The notes: generated by a model from the letters alone, not told the origin. A stretch of DNA of 64,000 nt from Earliella scabrosa (GCA_022605405.1 JABYQQ010000015.1:806001-870000); one strand, 5' to 3'. Numbered from the stretch's first letter, positions 22,340-34,336 are shown. A program made the numbers and translations.

Positions 22340-25300
22340 TCATTCAAAAGACGGATCCTGGTTCTTTACTGGTATCTCATCACTCATACGCATGCACACG
22401 GTAAGCACATGCTCCCAAAGCTCGTTCTGCACCTGAAACAACTGTGTAAGACAGCGGCGACCATGTGCATCAAACTGCCAATTGCGACTTACGCCTAGCA
22501 GAAGAGGTTACCGCATATCTCAGCCTCCCGCATATAGTTGTCACCCGGTCGATGCATGGATATCGCATGCGGCAGTACCATGCGACCGAGCTTGCGTTCG
22601 GCTTGTGACCGTCCTGAGAGCCGCGAGATCAGTTGGAGCTGCGTTTGATAGCTGAGCTCAGGCTCACCTTCAGCCACAGTGCGGAGCGCGACTGGGATGC
22701 AGGAGGATGGCCGACCCTCGAGTAGCTTACGTCTTGAACCGATGAAACCTGCCCCGTTGCATACTCGGACGCGGGCCGTCCTGACGAAGACAGGGTTGCC
22801 AATGCGACCTCCGTTCAATGATTCTCGGTGGGCCCGTCAGAGAGACAGACGAGATATCATCCCGCCTGATTGATCATTGTCCTGTCCGTACATTCCGACG
22901 ATTTTGCGAGCGTCTCACAAGTCGGACTTGTAGGTTTGTACGATGACGAGTGCCACAATTCTGTCGACGATGATTGATTGTCAGCATCGGTCTCCTGCAC
23001 AGCTCTCCCTGTGCTATGGTGCGTCATGCATTATCAGCTCATTCGTCAGTCGCGGACACATCACCACTTACCGCAGCCCATGCTTCCATACTTGCAGATC
23101 CAAGCTCGGATGGAGCACCAATCATCAGTATTGATCTTCCTATGCTTCAGAGGAAGGGACGCATATTCTGCCCGTCCCGCGTCCGCGCCAAGGATCCGTC
23201 GCCGTATATGGCGTTGAGGAGGCTCCTCACATCGGTGTGTAGTCAAGTGGCGTCGTCGCGCGCGCGAAGCGTCACGCTATGCACAACGCGGACTGATGAC
23301 CATCCGCAGGCGGCTGTGGATACATAGGTGATTGGTGAGTCTGATATTCGCATCGTAGTACAGACCGCTCACCGACGGGCTCGATCTCTTCTCGCAGCGA
23401 CGGCGCGAGGGATTTACAAATGTTGCTTCCTGCACGCCGCAGCGCGCTCCGTGCGGGCCAAACCCGGAAGGTTGCTGAGAGCTTGAGAGTATTGGTCATT
23501 CTGAGTCAGCGGACAGAGAAAATGAGCGTGGCACCACGTACACCGGGTCCCAGCAACCTGTGCGTGGTATAAATTCAGACGGGGGGGTGAATTGAGTAGA
23601 GGTTATGCACAAGCACATGCTCGGAGGTGAACGGTGAGTGTCTTCTTTGCGTACATGTCTTGAGAGGAAGCGTGTCGATTGAGTTGCATCGCTGGTATGA
23701 CGGATGCGCCGTGTATGGAACTGTTGAAACTTGAGGAAGCTGCAGTGGATCTGGAACGGTCAGTAGTTAGTTTCCGTCACTTGTAGAGAGCGAGCTCATG
23801 GAGGGAAAAACATTCGCTCTTTGACTTCCGAGCCGCGTAGTACATGATCGACGTCCCGACCCTCGACAACATGCAGACCGTTCTCGACCGCTGCGCTTGT
23901 GACTGCAGCTCGACACTGAGCAGTGTGGAGCGGGAGAAAGAGGCAGAAGGCTGCTGGACTGGCTACGGGAGGGAGGTGCTTACTCGACGTGTGTCAACAA
24001 CCTCAGAGCTCCGTCGATGAGCAGCAAGGGGGCAGCACGAGCAATCCCTGCGATTCATGTTCACGTCTCCTCGCCCGGCACGAGTTTGAACGCTTACCTC
24101 AGGCCTCCGGCCTAACAGTCGCTCTTCGATCTGCACCCTCAGAGTCGCATAGCAAGACCTCTAAATCCGGTTCACGGGTACTTTCACACGGTAGCGACAA
24201 GCTGATGCCGATGGATGGGGCAGAGAGGGGGCAGGACGACATGGAGGGGTTTGTGCTGATACGGATGCAGCGGGGCGGGGTAGGATAGGACGGGCGTACC
24301 AAACGACATCGCAACCCGAGACCGCAACCCACGCACGATGTACACTCTCATGCCGCGCATGGACGTATGCGTGCCCTCCAGCTCCTCGAGACACCGGTGT
24401 ACCCGTCGAGCTACACCAGGATGAGGTGCACGACTACGTAGTAGCGTTCCTCGTTCCGACACACCTGGCAACGTCTAGAGCGAGACACGTAGGTTCGAGC
24501 AAACGGAAGACCCGGTGCAGGCTTGTGCGGGCCCGATATGTCCCATCGAAGCGAACAGGTATGTCGAAGAACCGGCGGAGGGCAAGGTACGCTTGCCATT
24601 TGAGACGGTGCTCAGCAACGCATCGCGATCGGGCTCCAGAGAACGGACGAGGTGTCGGTGACTGGCCGCGCCCGGTCCGGAGCTCAATCTCTCGCTGGGT
24701 TGACAGCAGGAATGGAACGAAGAAGCGGAGGGAAGCGAGTTCTGGTCGCTGTAGGTCGTCGTCGTAGGACTCCGGAGGCAAGGGAGGAGGAGGGTTACAT
24801 AAGCCGCCGATGACTTCATGGACCCATAGACGCGCGAATCGCGCTGGCACACACAGACCAGCCGTACTCTCTCCCCCAACCCGCTCCTCTCTTTCTGCGA
24901 GTGTCACTTCATGCTGTTCTGGCTTCCGCGCGCTGTCTGATTAGTTTGAGATCCGTGGTATAGCAACTAGCTCCGTGCCCAAGAACTACGCGTCCACTCT
25001 CTCGCAGATCCCTGTTCTGGAGCTTCTCAAGACTCAGCATGCGCTCGCTCGTATTTCTTCAAGGCCCTTCACCTGGATGGTACGCGGCGAAGTTTCAAAA
25101 ATGCCTCAGGGATCACTCAACGGGGCGTCGTGACTGCCTGTATGGTAGTGCATTGTACGCAACAGCTCGATGCTGCATGCACGGCTTCAATGGTGCGTCC
25201 CCGCGTTGAACGTGCCGTATAAGCTCGACTTTGACTATCCACAGCCATGCAAACGCGCTGAACAGTCCCGGCGAACCGTCCTCATTGCCACTCCAAGCTC

Positions 25301-25540
25301 CTCCCTCGTCCCATCACACAGAGGTCTCCCCGTCTGCCGAAGCGCTTCGTATCCCCGCGTCGAGTTATTGTAGCTCCTGCAGAACGTGGAGCGAGTCCGT
25401 GATGCCGCCGCACCGTTCAACGAGCCCATGCCGTCCACGCGCTGCACACCCCGGACTGCGAGAACACCTACCGCATGGTGGTTTCTCTGCTCTAACACGC
25501 CCCGTCTTATTCGAGCATGAATGCAACCTGGGCTACTCAC
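22340..25540 (-). pseudogene. Spacer block copy B: decayed minus-strand multi-exon gene
   Basis: Its 3' exon is clear: 22340-22432 encodes VQNELWEHVLTVCMRMSDEI and ten further residues to a TGA. Before it is a 60-nt intron (22433-22492, GTAAGT...TTTCAG) whose exact length and ends recur in copy C (54697-54756). The preceding exon-like frame (22495-22818) contains CNGAGFIGSRRKLLEGR. Farther upstream an exon containing RKINTDDWCSIRAWICKYGS ends at a GTAAGT donor near 23070. Other conserved peptides lie near 24200-24640 (RGLRSRVAM, KWQAYLALRRFFDIPVRFDG). An in-frame TAG just before the 60-nt intron and other breaks suggest a pseudogene. The family is not recognised. Confidence 0.45.
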
Positions 25541-26639
25541 GTACGTTCAACCTCTGGAGCACAGCGCTGCCCCGCGCACATAGACGAGCCGTCCACACCC
25601 TGAACACCCCGGACTCCAAGACCACTGGTGGATAGGCGCTGCCCCCGACCAGAGACAGTAGACTCTATCTCCGTGCTCTATGCGCGCGTATCCAACGTTG
25701 GCGACCTGCGGATGAACATTGCGGTGATGGAGCAGCGGAGGCAGAGAAACACTCAGACCCTGTCCGAGCCCTCTCATGGTCCAAGGAAGCCGCTCCAGGC
25801 CGTCACGACCGTCCTCCCTCCTCTATCGTCCGGTGCGCACGCCAGCTATTTGCGAACGCACGCGAGCGGCCACTGCGCGTCCAGGGCGGCAGCGCGTGCT
25901 TGCGGTCTCTGCAACTCTGGCCGTGCTCATGCTGCCGCTCTGTACCAAGGCGATCTTCGCCCTGCCCTTCTCACGACGGACACGATGACCTGCATGATCA
26001 AGCTGGTCAAGTTGTTCAAGTCACTTAACCTGCATGCGTGCCACGTCACGCTCGGGAAGCGCGAGACACGCTCGGCGGGGTTGCAGAACGAAAAGATATC
26101 AAGGCGAAGCCAAGTGAGTGAGCTTCGGGATGCTTATGGCGTGTCGGCGTTATCTGACCGTTATAGGCGGTCTCGTCATTCAACAGCTCCGCAACGAACC
26201 GGACGCTGGTTCTCTAAGGCTTCCAGCACGGCCGTTCATCAACATGTTCACTCCAAACGGAGCGTGGTGCCTTGTCCATCTGGTCCGTACACGCACCGCT
26301 GGCGATCCGCGACCAAGTCCACGCAACAGTTCTGCTGCTCGCGTCCCTTCAAGATCTGCCTTTAGCTGCCAGTGAGCGATGAGGCGCGTGATCGAGCTGC
26401 TCGTGCGCGCATTCACGTTCCAGGGCCGCATCTTCTCGATACCTCCTCCTGCGCTCAGAAGACGAATCCACGGTACTACTCTCGTCACCGCCTCTAGAGC
26501 TTTAGCTGTGTCCTGCTCCCTCGTTCGACAGGCACGATGCAGGTCAACACGTTGGCGCGCAACACACGAACTCGCATCGATCACACATCCGGCGTCGGAC
26601 CTCATGTACGGTTCGAACGAAGCAACACTGGGAGGTAAA
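25541..26639. other. Spacer, decayed unit sequence without intact gene
   Basis: It is collinear with 15600-16600 and in part with 57780-58270; a DSTSVLYARV-type frame recurs near 25660, 15870 and 58040. A fossil intron (GTGAGTGAG..., tatctgacc, TATAG) at about 26112-26166 matches those at 6541 and 16258. This is probably the 5' part of the membrane-family relic that follows. Confidence 0.4.
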
Positions 26640-27480
26640 CGGGCGTCCGCTAGCGGTGAGCGCGTCTGCATCACTCGCTTGCCCGCGGACGCTGACGTAT
26701 GCATTCTGTATCTTCACAGGCGGGTTCGTTCTGCCAGATCCGCACAACGAGCAGGACATTCCGGGATGCAGCAGTCCGACCGGGTGCTCCGTCCTCGCAC
26801 CGCATCATGATGGAGGGAACGGATCCACGACGCAGCGAGACGCGTATGTCAAAGCCCGACGCCTTCCTTCTGCTACTCGCGTACACACGACCTGCCCCTG
26901 CAAGTATATTCTCAGTCTGGACACGATAGGACCGCGCGATCGAGCCGCGCGCGTGCATTCCCGCCCAAGGCCGCACATTATGCATCCACGACGCCTTCCA
27001 TCGCGCACGTCAGACCGGTTCACCACGCTGACTCTCGTCATCGTCTCTTGCGTCGTCCTGTCTCCGGCTTCTCGTTGCTGTCGGAATCTCGCTAGTCGAC
27101 ACGATGACGGACGACCGCACGCACCTCCTTCGCTGTCGAGCCCAACACCGCTGTCGGGCCAATCCTTCCGTGGGAGCTGTTGAAGTGGATGAAGGGGGAG
27201 ACGTCCAACTGATGCTCGCAATCGGTCTCTGGTGAGAGCCATCGCACAACGCGCCAACACCCATCGACGCTGACGTATGTGTTTTCCGCCCTCGTAGGCT
27301 ATTTCGTCCGCGAGCATCTGTATGACGAGCCAGACAAGTGTGTATTTGCCAGTACCGGAGTCCAGCGAGGTGCTGACTATCGGTGCAGTGCGCCTGGGTG
27401 TGGAACTCAAGCCGGCGCCCGTTCCTCGCACGACATCGTACGAGATGAGGCGAAGCAATACCACTGGAGATTCATCTCAG
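26640..27480 (+). pseudogene. Decayed relic(s) of the membrane-protein family, G3-G4 spacer
   Basis: A fossil intron at 26656-26719 (GTGAGC, CGCTGAC branch, TTCACAG) is followed by GGFVLPDPHNEQDI, directly comparable to GGFVLQDPHDTPVD of the intact genes. This is the clearest proof that the spacer relics belong to this family and had an intron at MG|GFVL. A second similar junction (about 27233-27297, GCTGAC, CTCGTAG) is followed by GYFVREHLYDEPDKCVFAS, suggesting two relics in tandem. Both frames break soon after. Confidence 0.55.
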
Positions 27481-28830
27481 CTCGCGCCTTGAACAGGGAT
27501 GTGTAGAGATTGTCTCGCATGCCATAGTACCGCGATCGTGTTGTCGCGTTGGTTATGTCGTTGGTAGGCTACAGCCGGCCACTTTCGGCCCTCGCACCCT
27601 TCCTAAACCCTCTCTCCTCCCCAAAAAACCCTGTATTCAGGCTCAAGCTCGAACTCTTGCACCGGAATGGAACTTTCCCCCCTGAAGTCACCACATCCTC
27701 TACACGCACTCCCACCCAACGTCCGCACAGTACGCGCGATTGAGCTGCTCACGCATACATCCTCGCCCAGCGCTCAATGACCGCATATACTCGACATCTC
27801 CGCGGTCGCACAAACAAGTCCACGACGCTGTCCTCGTCCCATCCTCCGGCGCCTTCCCTGTTTTGCATTACATTGTCAAACACGTTCGCAGGGAGCGATG
27901 GAATGTCACGATGACCGCCAATGCACCTACATGCGCGCGGGCCTCCTCCGATGTCGCTCACAAACCGCGTAGTTCCTCATGGCAGCAGTCTCGGTCGGCC
28001 CATATCGTCCCTTCCCCCGTCCTTCCCCCAAGCCCTGGCACTCCAGAAGTTGCGCGCGTACCTCTGCGCGCGACCCTCGATGTCCTGCTACTCGAGCACC
28101 CCAAGCCACGGATAGGATGAGTTGCGTGTTCAAGTCGCTCGCGCGCGCATGTGCTCAGCGCTCAGCGCTCAGCAGCCGTGTGTCCGCGATACAGCCTCGT
28201 GCCGACATTAAGCTTTCATGCGAAACGTCGAGTCCACCACGCTGTCTTCGCTGCCTTCTCTGGCGCCGTCGCGGCCGCCTTCTCTATCGTCCCTCGTAGG
28301 GACTTTCTAGGTCGACGCGATGGAGGACAATGCACCCGGGTGTGCAGCCGGTGGGTCCGAACCCCCGGTGCCGAACACAGTCGGCCTCATCGGACATCGT
28401 ACTTCAAGCTTCAAGTTCGGGAAGGATCCGGGCGTTCGTGTGGCCCCCCGCGAGTGAGTAGTTGTGTGCACATCTTGCCAGCATCCGTCGACGATGACAC
28501 AGTGTCTATTTCCTCTGGTCAGTTCGCTTTTCGCTCCCCAGCATCTGAAACTCGGACCCTCGCGTGCCGTCCAGTCGGACGCTATGCTTCCGGCCCGGGG
28601 GTCCTGGCTCGCGAAGCTCAGGCCAGCGTCCATGCGGGACCTTCCGGAAGTCTGCACGGCGCCGTGCAATATTGTGCGGGGCAAGGTTGACGCACTCCAC
28701 CTTCTCTGCTTGAAGATCATCCGTTCCTGTTCGAGCTGTCACAGGCGCGTTGGGATGGCTTCTCGCACTGTCTTCTCTAGGTTTCCACTACACTTGGTGT
28801 ACTCGTCGACCCCGTTTGTCGCGTAGTGGA
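27481..28830 (+). pseudogene. Third, more decayed membrane-family relic in the G3-G4 spacer
   Basis: A junction at about 28452-28518 (GTGAGT..., GATGAC, GGTCAG) is followed by a frame containing GPGVLAREAQASVHAG, placed like WQGNGVLTEDGV of the intact genes, and then by a VGMAS.T segment like those of the sister relics. Similarity is weak and there are several frame breaks. The stretch 27481-28440 contains only short frames. Confidence 0.3.
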
Positions 28831-30042
28831 CGGTATGTCAAGTAATCGTGCAGTCACAGCCTCATCATTGGCGGAGGAGGGCACGGACGTTGGATGGCGA
28901 TGTACGGGGCGGTTACATGCCGGTAAAGATCGGTCGGCTCCCATCGGTTGCAATTGTACCTTCCAGTCGAACACCTGGATATTGACCATGAGGCCGGGTA
29001 CGACGCCGCCCGCTCGGAACTTCACGGTTCCCTATGGATCCTTCTGTCCTCGGGGGCGCCGATACAACTTCGAGCTCTGCCCTAGGTGGAGAGCTCGAGT
29101 TGCATCTCTCGGAACGCTCTCGCATTTGCATAGGTGACCCGGTACGGAGCCTCGACTGTACTACGTCTATTGCACATCTGACAACGCTGTTGAACATCGG
29201 TGCTCGTTGCGCGGGCCTACGCTTTCCGCAAGTACTGCCTCTCGCACCACCGCGCGCGGCCTCTCGAGAGGCTGTAGTCTCCTCACATCACTCCGCGTCC
29301 ACCTCATGTCTGACCGTAGCGCCGATAGGCTCGCGTTCTGACGCATGCTATTCGCCGACGATTGTCTCTAAACAGGCTTCCATACCTGGTTGGATTGCAT
29401 CCGGAGTTCTCTGCCACTACATGTGGAGTATGTGGCCCGCCCCAACTCTGGTGCAAGGCCATAGATGTTCTAGGCACCACGACAGTTCCATCGGAGCGCG
29501 ACCCGAGCCATGCGGCGCATGTCCACTGGTGCGAGGAAGCCTCGTACGCCGACTGCAGACGGGCTTCCGATTCCTCGTTTTCCGGAGGTAGGTTCTCATG
29601 GATACATGCGTCCTCGGAGAGCCTAGTAGCCACATCGCATCCCGCAGAGCCCCAGGGCGACGAAGGTGTTTGATCAATATGAATATTGAGCTTCATGTAC
29701 GCGCGTCTCGGGGCCCACGAGTCAATGATCTTTTGCTTGCGACGTAGAGGACTAGTCCAATCGGACTCCGTGCCCGAGGGAGCACGACGCGCATGTCGAC
29801 AGGGAACGAGAGCAATGCTTCACATATAGACTTACTCTGACATAGACTGGGGCCAATAATCATGAAATGACTTGCATCCAGCTCCTGCCATTGTGCCAGC
29901 TACATCCCCTCCAGAAGGCGGCGCTGCAGATACACCTCACTCAGTGGGCTTCTCAATAGCCAGGGGCTGCCGACGCTCTCGCAGCACATACAGGAAGCGG
30001 CGGCTGAGGTTCGGCGGCGTCAGTTTGTCCCGGGTGAGTTCC
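28831..30042. other. Spacer left of retroelement 1, no intact gene
   Basis: It holds only short frames on both strands. The last bases, GTTCC at 30038-30042, are the left target-site duplication of the retroelement. Confidence 0.4.
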
Positions 30043-30223
30043 TGTAAGGAGATGGATTAGACGCGGGTCGTGAGAACTACTGTACAGTTACTGATCGCGC
30101 GTCGTACGAGACCCCGCGCTGTGCGCGGGCTCTCCCCATCGTCTACACCACACCTGTACTGCTTGCTGAGATTATACACTCGGTTCTGAGCACTTCGGGC
30201 GTGACTAGGCGACAACCCTTACA
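30043..30223 (+). repeat. 5' LTR of copy 1
   Basis: It is 181 bp, TGTAAGG...CCTTACA, short for this class. It contains an ATTATACA TATA-like element about 50 bp from its 3' end, a plausible promoter for the genomic transcript. It is identical to the 3' LTR by reading. Confidence 0.95.
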
Positions 30224-30310
30224 CATTTTTGCTCACCCACAAGGGTGTATACCAGCAACCAAACACACACAGAGTCCAACGGACCCAGTGAGTCATAAAA
30301 ATTTTATACA

Positions 30311-33300
30311 ATGCCCAAATCGAAAAAGAAGGCCGACCAACGTGGCGGTAACACCGCTACGGACGGTACAAGAACGGCCGAACCTCCCGATCGTGGCGAA
30401 CAGCCCGTCGGTTCCCCGCCAGCGACGCCAGATCATGGTGTCGCTGCTGACGCGCTCAACCCGACAGGACGAGCGAACGTCAGTCAAGGGTCAACCCTAA
30501 CCCCGCTCGAGAGCGACAGCCAACGTGGCGACAGGGCCGACTCGAACGGACGCGATCAGGCCGCCTCGCACGGCGACACACCGTCGATCGAGTTCGAGCA
30601 CCACCGTAGCTTCGTCGACGAGGTGGGTTCGCTAGTCACTCGGGCGCAGGGGCAGTTCGAGGAGATACAAGACGACCTCGACAATTGCCTCGAGTTACAG
30701 CGTGACCTGACCGAACGGTTCAGCCGACTCAAGAAGGTCACCCGCAACGAACAGTCTCGTATTCAAGACGAGATCTCCAGGATTCGAGCAAAGTACCTTG
30801 GGGAGGACGCGATCGACACTCCGATCCACGGTAACGCGTCCAAACATACCCCACCTATGTCCACCAAGGGTGCTGAGCCGCTCGCGGGCGACGGTCTCGG
30901 TGAGTCGCCCCGTGCGCGTGCGTTGGACCCCGATGTGGTCTCGTACGCTGACGAGGCCCGCACGTCCACGCGTCCGTCAACTCTTGAGCTGACTCGGGAC
31001 TTCCTGTTCCGGGACCGCGATGCGGACGAGTCGTCGTCAACTTATGAACGCCGCCGACACGCGCAGAACCGCGTACTCGCTCGTGAACACTACGAGGCGG
31101 ACCGACGCGAACGCGGCCGAGCGGCCGAGCTATGGTGGAAAAATCGTCTCATCCGCGACGGCGTCAACCCGGACGACGGCGACGACAGCTCCTCGTCGGA
31201 TAGTAGCTCGACCTACAACAATAACGATAGCCAGCGTCGACCAGGCGAACCGGGAGGCAACGGCGGAAATTCCGGCCCACCTCCCCCAGGACCGTCCTCT
31301 AGCGGCGGTGGCCCTAGCTCAAGTGGGCCAGGGCGGCCTAGTGGACAACCAACGCGCCGCCGCTCGCGGTCGCTGGACGCAGACGACCAGCGTGCTCGCG
31401 CTGAGCCTCGCCGGTCCTTATCACGGCCACCACCGCCCCGCGCATTCACGCGGAGCCCTACCTACCTACACGACGGGGAGTACCCGCTCATAGGCAATCA
31501 GTGGAGCGACCCTAATAGTGAGTACATAAATAATCAATTACAATCCATACGTCGCGCTATTAGAAGACGCCTAGACACCCAACCAGACGAGAGGAACGTT
31601 CTGAAGAACGTCAAGAACATCCCCGCTCCTGATAAGTACAATGGGACGGATGACGCGGAGGAGTTCATGTCTTGGCTGAAAGCGTTGTTACGCTGGCTCG
31701 AGATCCATCGCGTCGTAGGGCCTGACTCGGATAGCGACCGAGTCACGCTCTTCGGACAGTTCCTGGTAGGCGCAGCGCGCGATTGGTACGATGAGATTAT
31801 TGACACCATTCACTCGGACGATCATGCTTGGACGTTCGAGGACGCCATGTGCGCTATGTTCAGGCGGTTCATACACCGTTCGACCGCACGCTCAGCTGCG
31901 GACAAGTTCCATGCTGCACGACACACAAGGGCGGCGGGAGTCAACGGGCTGTGGGAGTACATGGTCAAATGGTCCCGTAAAATGCCACAGCCCCCGGACG
32001 ACTACACGTTCAACCGCCGATTTGTAGCAGCGCTGCCAGAGGACATTGGCGTGCCCATGTTTCAGAGCCGTAATGTCTCGGTTGAGAAATCGTCACCTGC
32101 TCAGCTGAAGCGCGTGGCGCTGGAGCAGGAGGAGAACAACCGGGTGGTCGAGGAATATCGCTCGACTCACCGCAAGGCTGCTACAGCTACTGACGGCTCG
32201 GCTGATCGCGCGCCGTTCCGCCGCACAAGGGGACCGCCACCTCAGGCGCGATCCGGTCGAGTCCCAAGCACACACGCTGGACCGTCGAACCGACCGGAGA
32301 ACTCTACTCCGACGCAGCGTGCAGACCAGCATCGGCCGCCGATTAGCAGATCCGCTGCTGCACCCAGTGGCAGTCCTGCGGCCAATGCGGGTGGTATCGC
32401 TCGTGCGACTGCATCGAGTACCACCACGCCACGAACCGTCCGCTGCTACAACTGTCAGCGAGACGGCCACCTATCTCCTAATTGCCCGTATCCTCGCACG
32501 ACCCATCAACGGGCGGCGAGGGTGATAGATGACCGGGACGAGGAAGACAAGCAAGCCACCTCGGGCGCACCGGTGTCAGCGGTCGCCCCAGGAGAGGAGC
32601 CAGGCGCCTCAGCAGCTGACAGTGACGCTGCTGTAGAGCAGCCGCCTATCGATAATAACGCCGCCCTCGATCCCGACGATATGGATGAGGAGCAGCTCGG
32701 CGAGTATCTCGAACACGAGTATCAGGCCTACGGCGGGTCTCAGTACGATTCAGATGACTACGCGTCCAACGAAGGCGACAATACTGTCTACTTCGGGATG
32801 ATGCGCTCGTACCAATCCGACAGCGATCACGGGGCGGACGAGCAGGACAGCCAGGACGGCGACGATATACCGCCGTCTGATGAGTCAATGCAGACACTGC
32901 CCAACCTGCTCCTTGAGGACTTTGGCGGGCAGCCGTCTCGTGTAGACGTGCTGCGTCAGGGCACTGTACTCGGACTGACCATGTACCAGGTCGCTACCAC
33001 TCGGATGGTACAGCTCCAAACGGTGTATCAGGGCGACGAGCTCACCCAAGCACCGCCGGTAGAGCCGGTCGGCGATTACGATGATATCCCTGACCTGATT
33101 GAGCCAGAGGACAGTGATGATGAGGAAGCTCATGCATCTGCAGTACAGCAGTACCATGACCAAACGGTGGATGCTATACCGCCTCCCGATATACCGCTTG
33201 CATCGGAGGCTATGGAGCTCTGGCAGTTGTTCCAGGATAGCGAGCGAACGGAGCATGACATGCATCTGCTCCGCGCTCTGGTGTTCCGACTTATTGGCGC

Positions 33301-34336
33301 GAACCAATACCTCACGTCTGCTATCCAGATCGAGCGCGACAACGTCAGGTCCCTCGCGAACGAGCTGGACGACCTTCCAGCGCAGCAGGCCCAGGTATTT
33401 GACGAGCGGGACCAGCTGCGCGACGAGCGGGACCATCTGCGAGCCCAGCTTGCCTGGTTCCGTCGAGAGGTTGGCTTCGCCATTGAGCGCGAACAAGCCA
33501 CTATCGAGCAAGTGAATGCAGCGCTGGCTGGCAGCCCAATTCAGGCTGACAGCCTGCGCGAGGTCGTGTCCCGACGAGCAGAGATGCTCAATCGTGCTCG
33601 TGACACCATCCGCATTCGAGAGGAGATACTAAACAATCCTCTGTCCGCAGACCTAGAGGACGAACAGTTCGAGATGGACTATGTGGATGATACCACTATG
33701 GCCGCCGCGAATGCGGTGCTACAACGCGCGATCATGCAGGACCCCGATCCTCCAGCGTATCCGCACGAACAAGGACCCGCTATGCGAGCCATGACCGTGC
33801 ACTCGGTCCACCCTCCTACCATGCCAGTCGACATGGCTACTCGAGCGCGGGCAGGTCGTCGACCAATCCCCCGACGCCTCGAACAAACCTGCCTCGCGTT
33901 CATGATGCGTGTCAACGGACTCGAGGCTCTCGTGCTGCTCGACTCGGGCAGTACCGGTGACTCTGTCAGCCCCGACTTCGTTCGGGTATGTCAAGCACAG
34001 ACGTTCGAGCTCGAGAATCCCGCTACGCTGCAATTGGGATGTGTCGGGAGTCGCTCACGCATCAATTATGGTACTCGAGTGCCAATCAGCCTGGGCGAGT
34101 TCTCAGCTGATATATACTTAGATGTCGTTAACCTCGACAGGTACGATGTCGTACTTGGGACGCCGTTCATGCGCCGCCATGGCGTTCAGCTCGACTTCGA
34201 GAACAGCCGCATCACGATCCGAGGGACCGCATACGCCGCGCTGACTCCCCGGGAGGAGGACCATCAGGCGAACCGCCGTCGCGCCCCTCGGGCGACACCT
34301 CCGTCGTCACGGTCCAGTGCACCTCGCACTGAATGA
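30311..34336 (+). CDS. Gag with zinc knuckle and aspartic protease (ORF1, copy 1)
   Basis: The ORF has 1341 codons. The N-terminal 430 residues are charged and Ser/Pro/Gly-rich. A capsid-like Gag region lies at about 435-620 (PAPDKYNGTDDAEEFMSWL, then FLVGAARDWYDE). A CCHC knuckle follows at C712, C715, H720 and C725, then a long acidic region, a coiled-coil-like stretch at about 1010-1075 (ERDQLRDERDHLRAQL), and a retropepsin with the catalytic LLDSGST (D1211) and VVLGTPFM flap-side motif near the end. Gag packages the RNA and the protease matures the polyprotein. The ORF ends with TGA (34334-34336) followed in the same frame by CTA and the Pol frame, so Pol is probably made by stop-codon readthrough. 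Start: the first ATG after the LTR in a good reading context. Confidence 0.92.
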   Translation: MPKSKKKADQRGGNTATDGTRTAEPPDRGEQPVGSPPATPDHGVAADALNPTGRANVSQGSTLTPLESDSQRGDRADSNGRDQAASHGDTPSIEFEHHRSFVDEVGSLVTRAQGQFEEIQDDLDNCLELQRDLTERFSRLKKVTRNEQSRIQDEISRIRAKYLGEDAIDTPIHGNASKHTPPMSTKGAEPLAGDGLGESPRARALDPDVVSYADEARTSTRPSTLELTRDFLFRDRDADESSSTYERRRHAQNRVLAREHYEADRRERGRAAELWWKNRLIRDGVNPDDGDDSSSSDSSSTYNNNDSQRRPGEPGGNGGNSGPPPPGPSSSGGGPSSSGPGRPSGQPTRRRSRSLDADDQRARAEPRRSLSRPPPPRAFTRSPTYLHDGEYPLIGNQWSDPNSEYINNQLQSIRRAIRRRLDTQPDERNVLKNVKNIPAPDKYNGTDDAEEFMSWLKALLRWLEIHRVVGPDSDSDRVTLFGQFLVGAARDWYDEIIDTIHSDDHAWTFEDAMCAMFRRFIHRSTARSAADKFHAARHTRAAGVNGLWEYMVKWSRKMPQPPDDYTFNRRFVAALPEDIGVPMFQSRNVSVEKSSPAQLKRVALEQEENNRVVEEYRSTHRKAATATDGSADRAPFRRTRGPPPQARSGRVPSTHAGPSNRPENSTPTQRADQHRPPISRSAAAPSGSPAANAGGIARATASSTTTPRTVRCYNCQRDGHLSPNCPYPRTTHQRAARVIDDRDEEDKQATSGAPVSAVAPGEEPGASAADSDAAVEQPPIDNNAALDPDDMDEEQLGEYLEHEYQAYGGSQYDSDDYASNEGDNTVYFGMMRSYQSDSDHGADEQDSQDGDDIPPSDESMQTLPNLLLEDFGGQPSRVDVLRQGTVLGLTMYQVATTRMVQLQTVYQGDELTQAPPVEPVGDYDDIPDLIEPEDSDDEEAHASAVQQYHDQTVDAIPPPDIPLASEAMELWQLFQDSERTEHDMHLLRALVFRLIGANQYLTSAIQIERDNVRSLANELDDLPAQQAQVFDERDQLRDERDHLRAQLAWFRREVGFAIEREQATIEQVNAALAGSPIQADSLREVVSRRAEMLNRARDTIRIREEILNNPLSADLEDEQFEMDYVDDTTMAAANAVLQRAIMQDPDPPAYPHEQGPAMRAMTVHSVHPPTMPVDMATRARAGRRPIPRRLEQTCLAFMMRVNGLEALVLLDSGSTGDSVSPDFVRVCQAQTFELENPATLQLGCVGSRSRINYGTRVPISLGEFSADIYLDVVNLDRYDVVLGTPFMRRHGVQLDFENSRITIRGTAYAALTPREEDHQANRRRAPRATPPSSRSSAPRTE

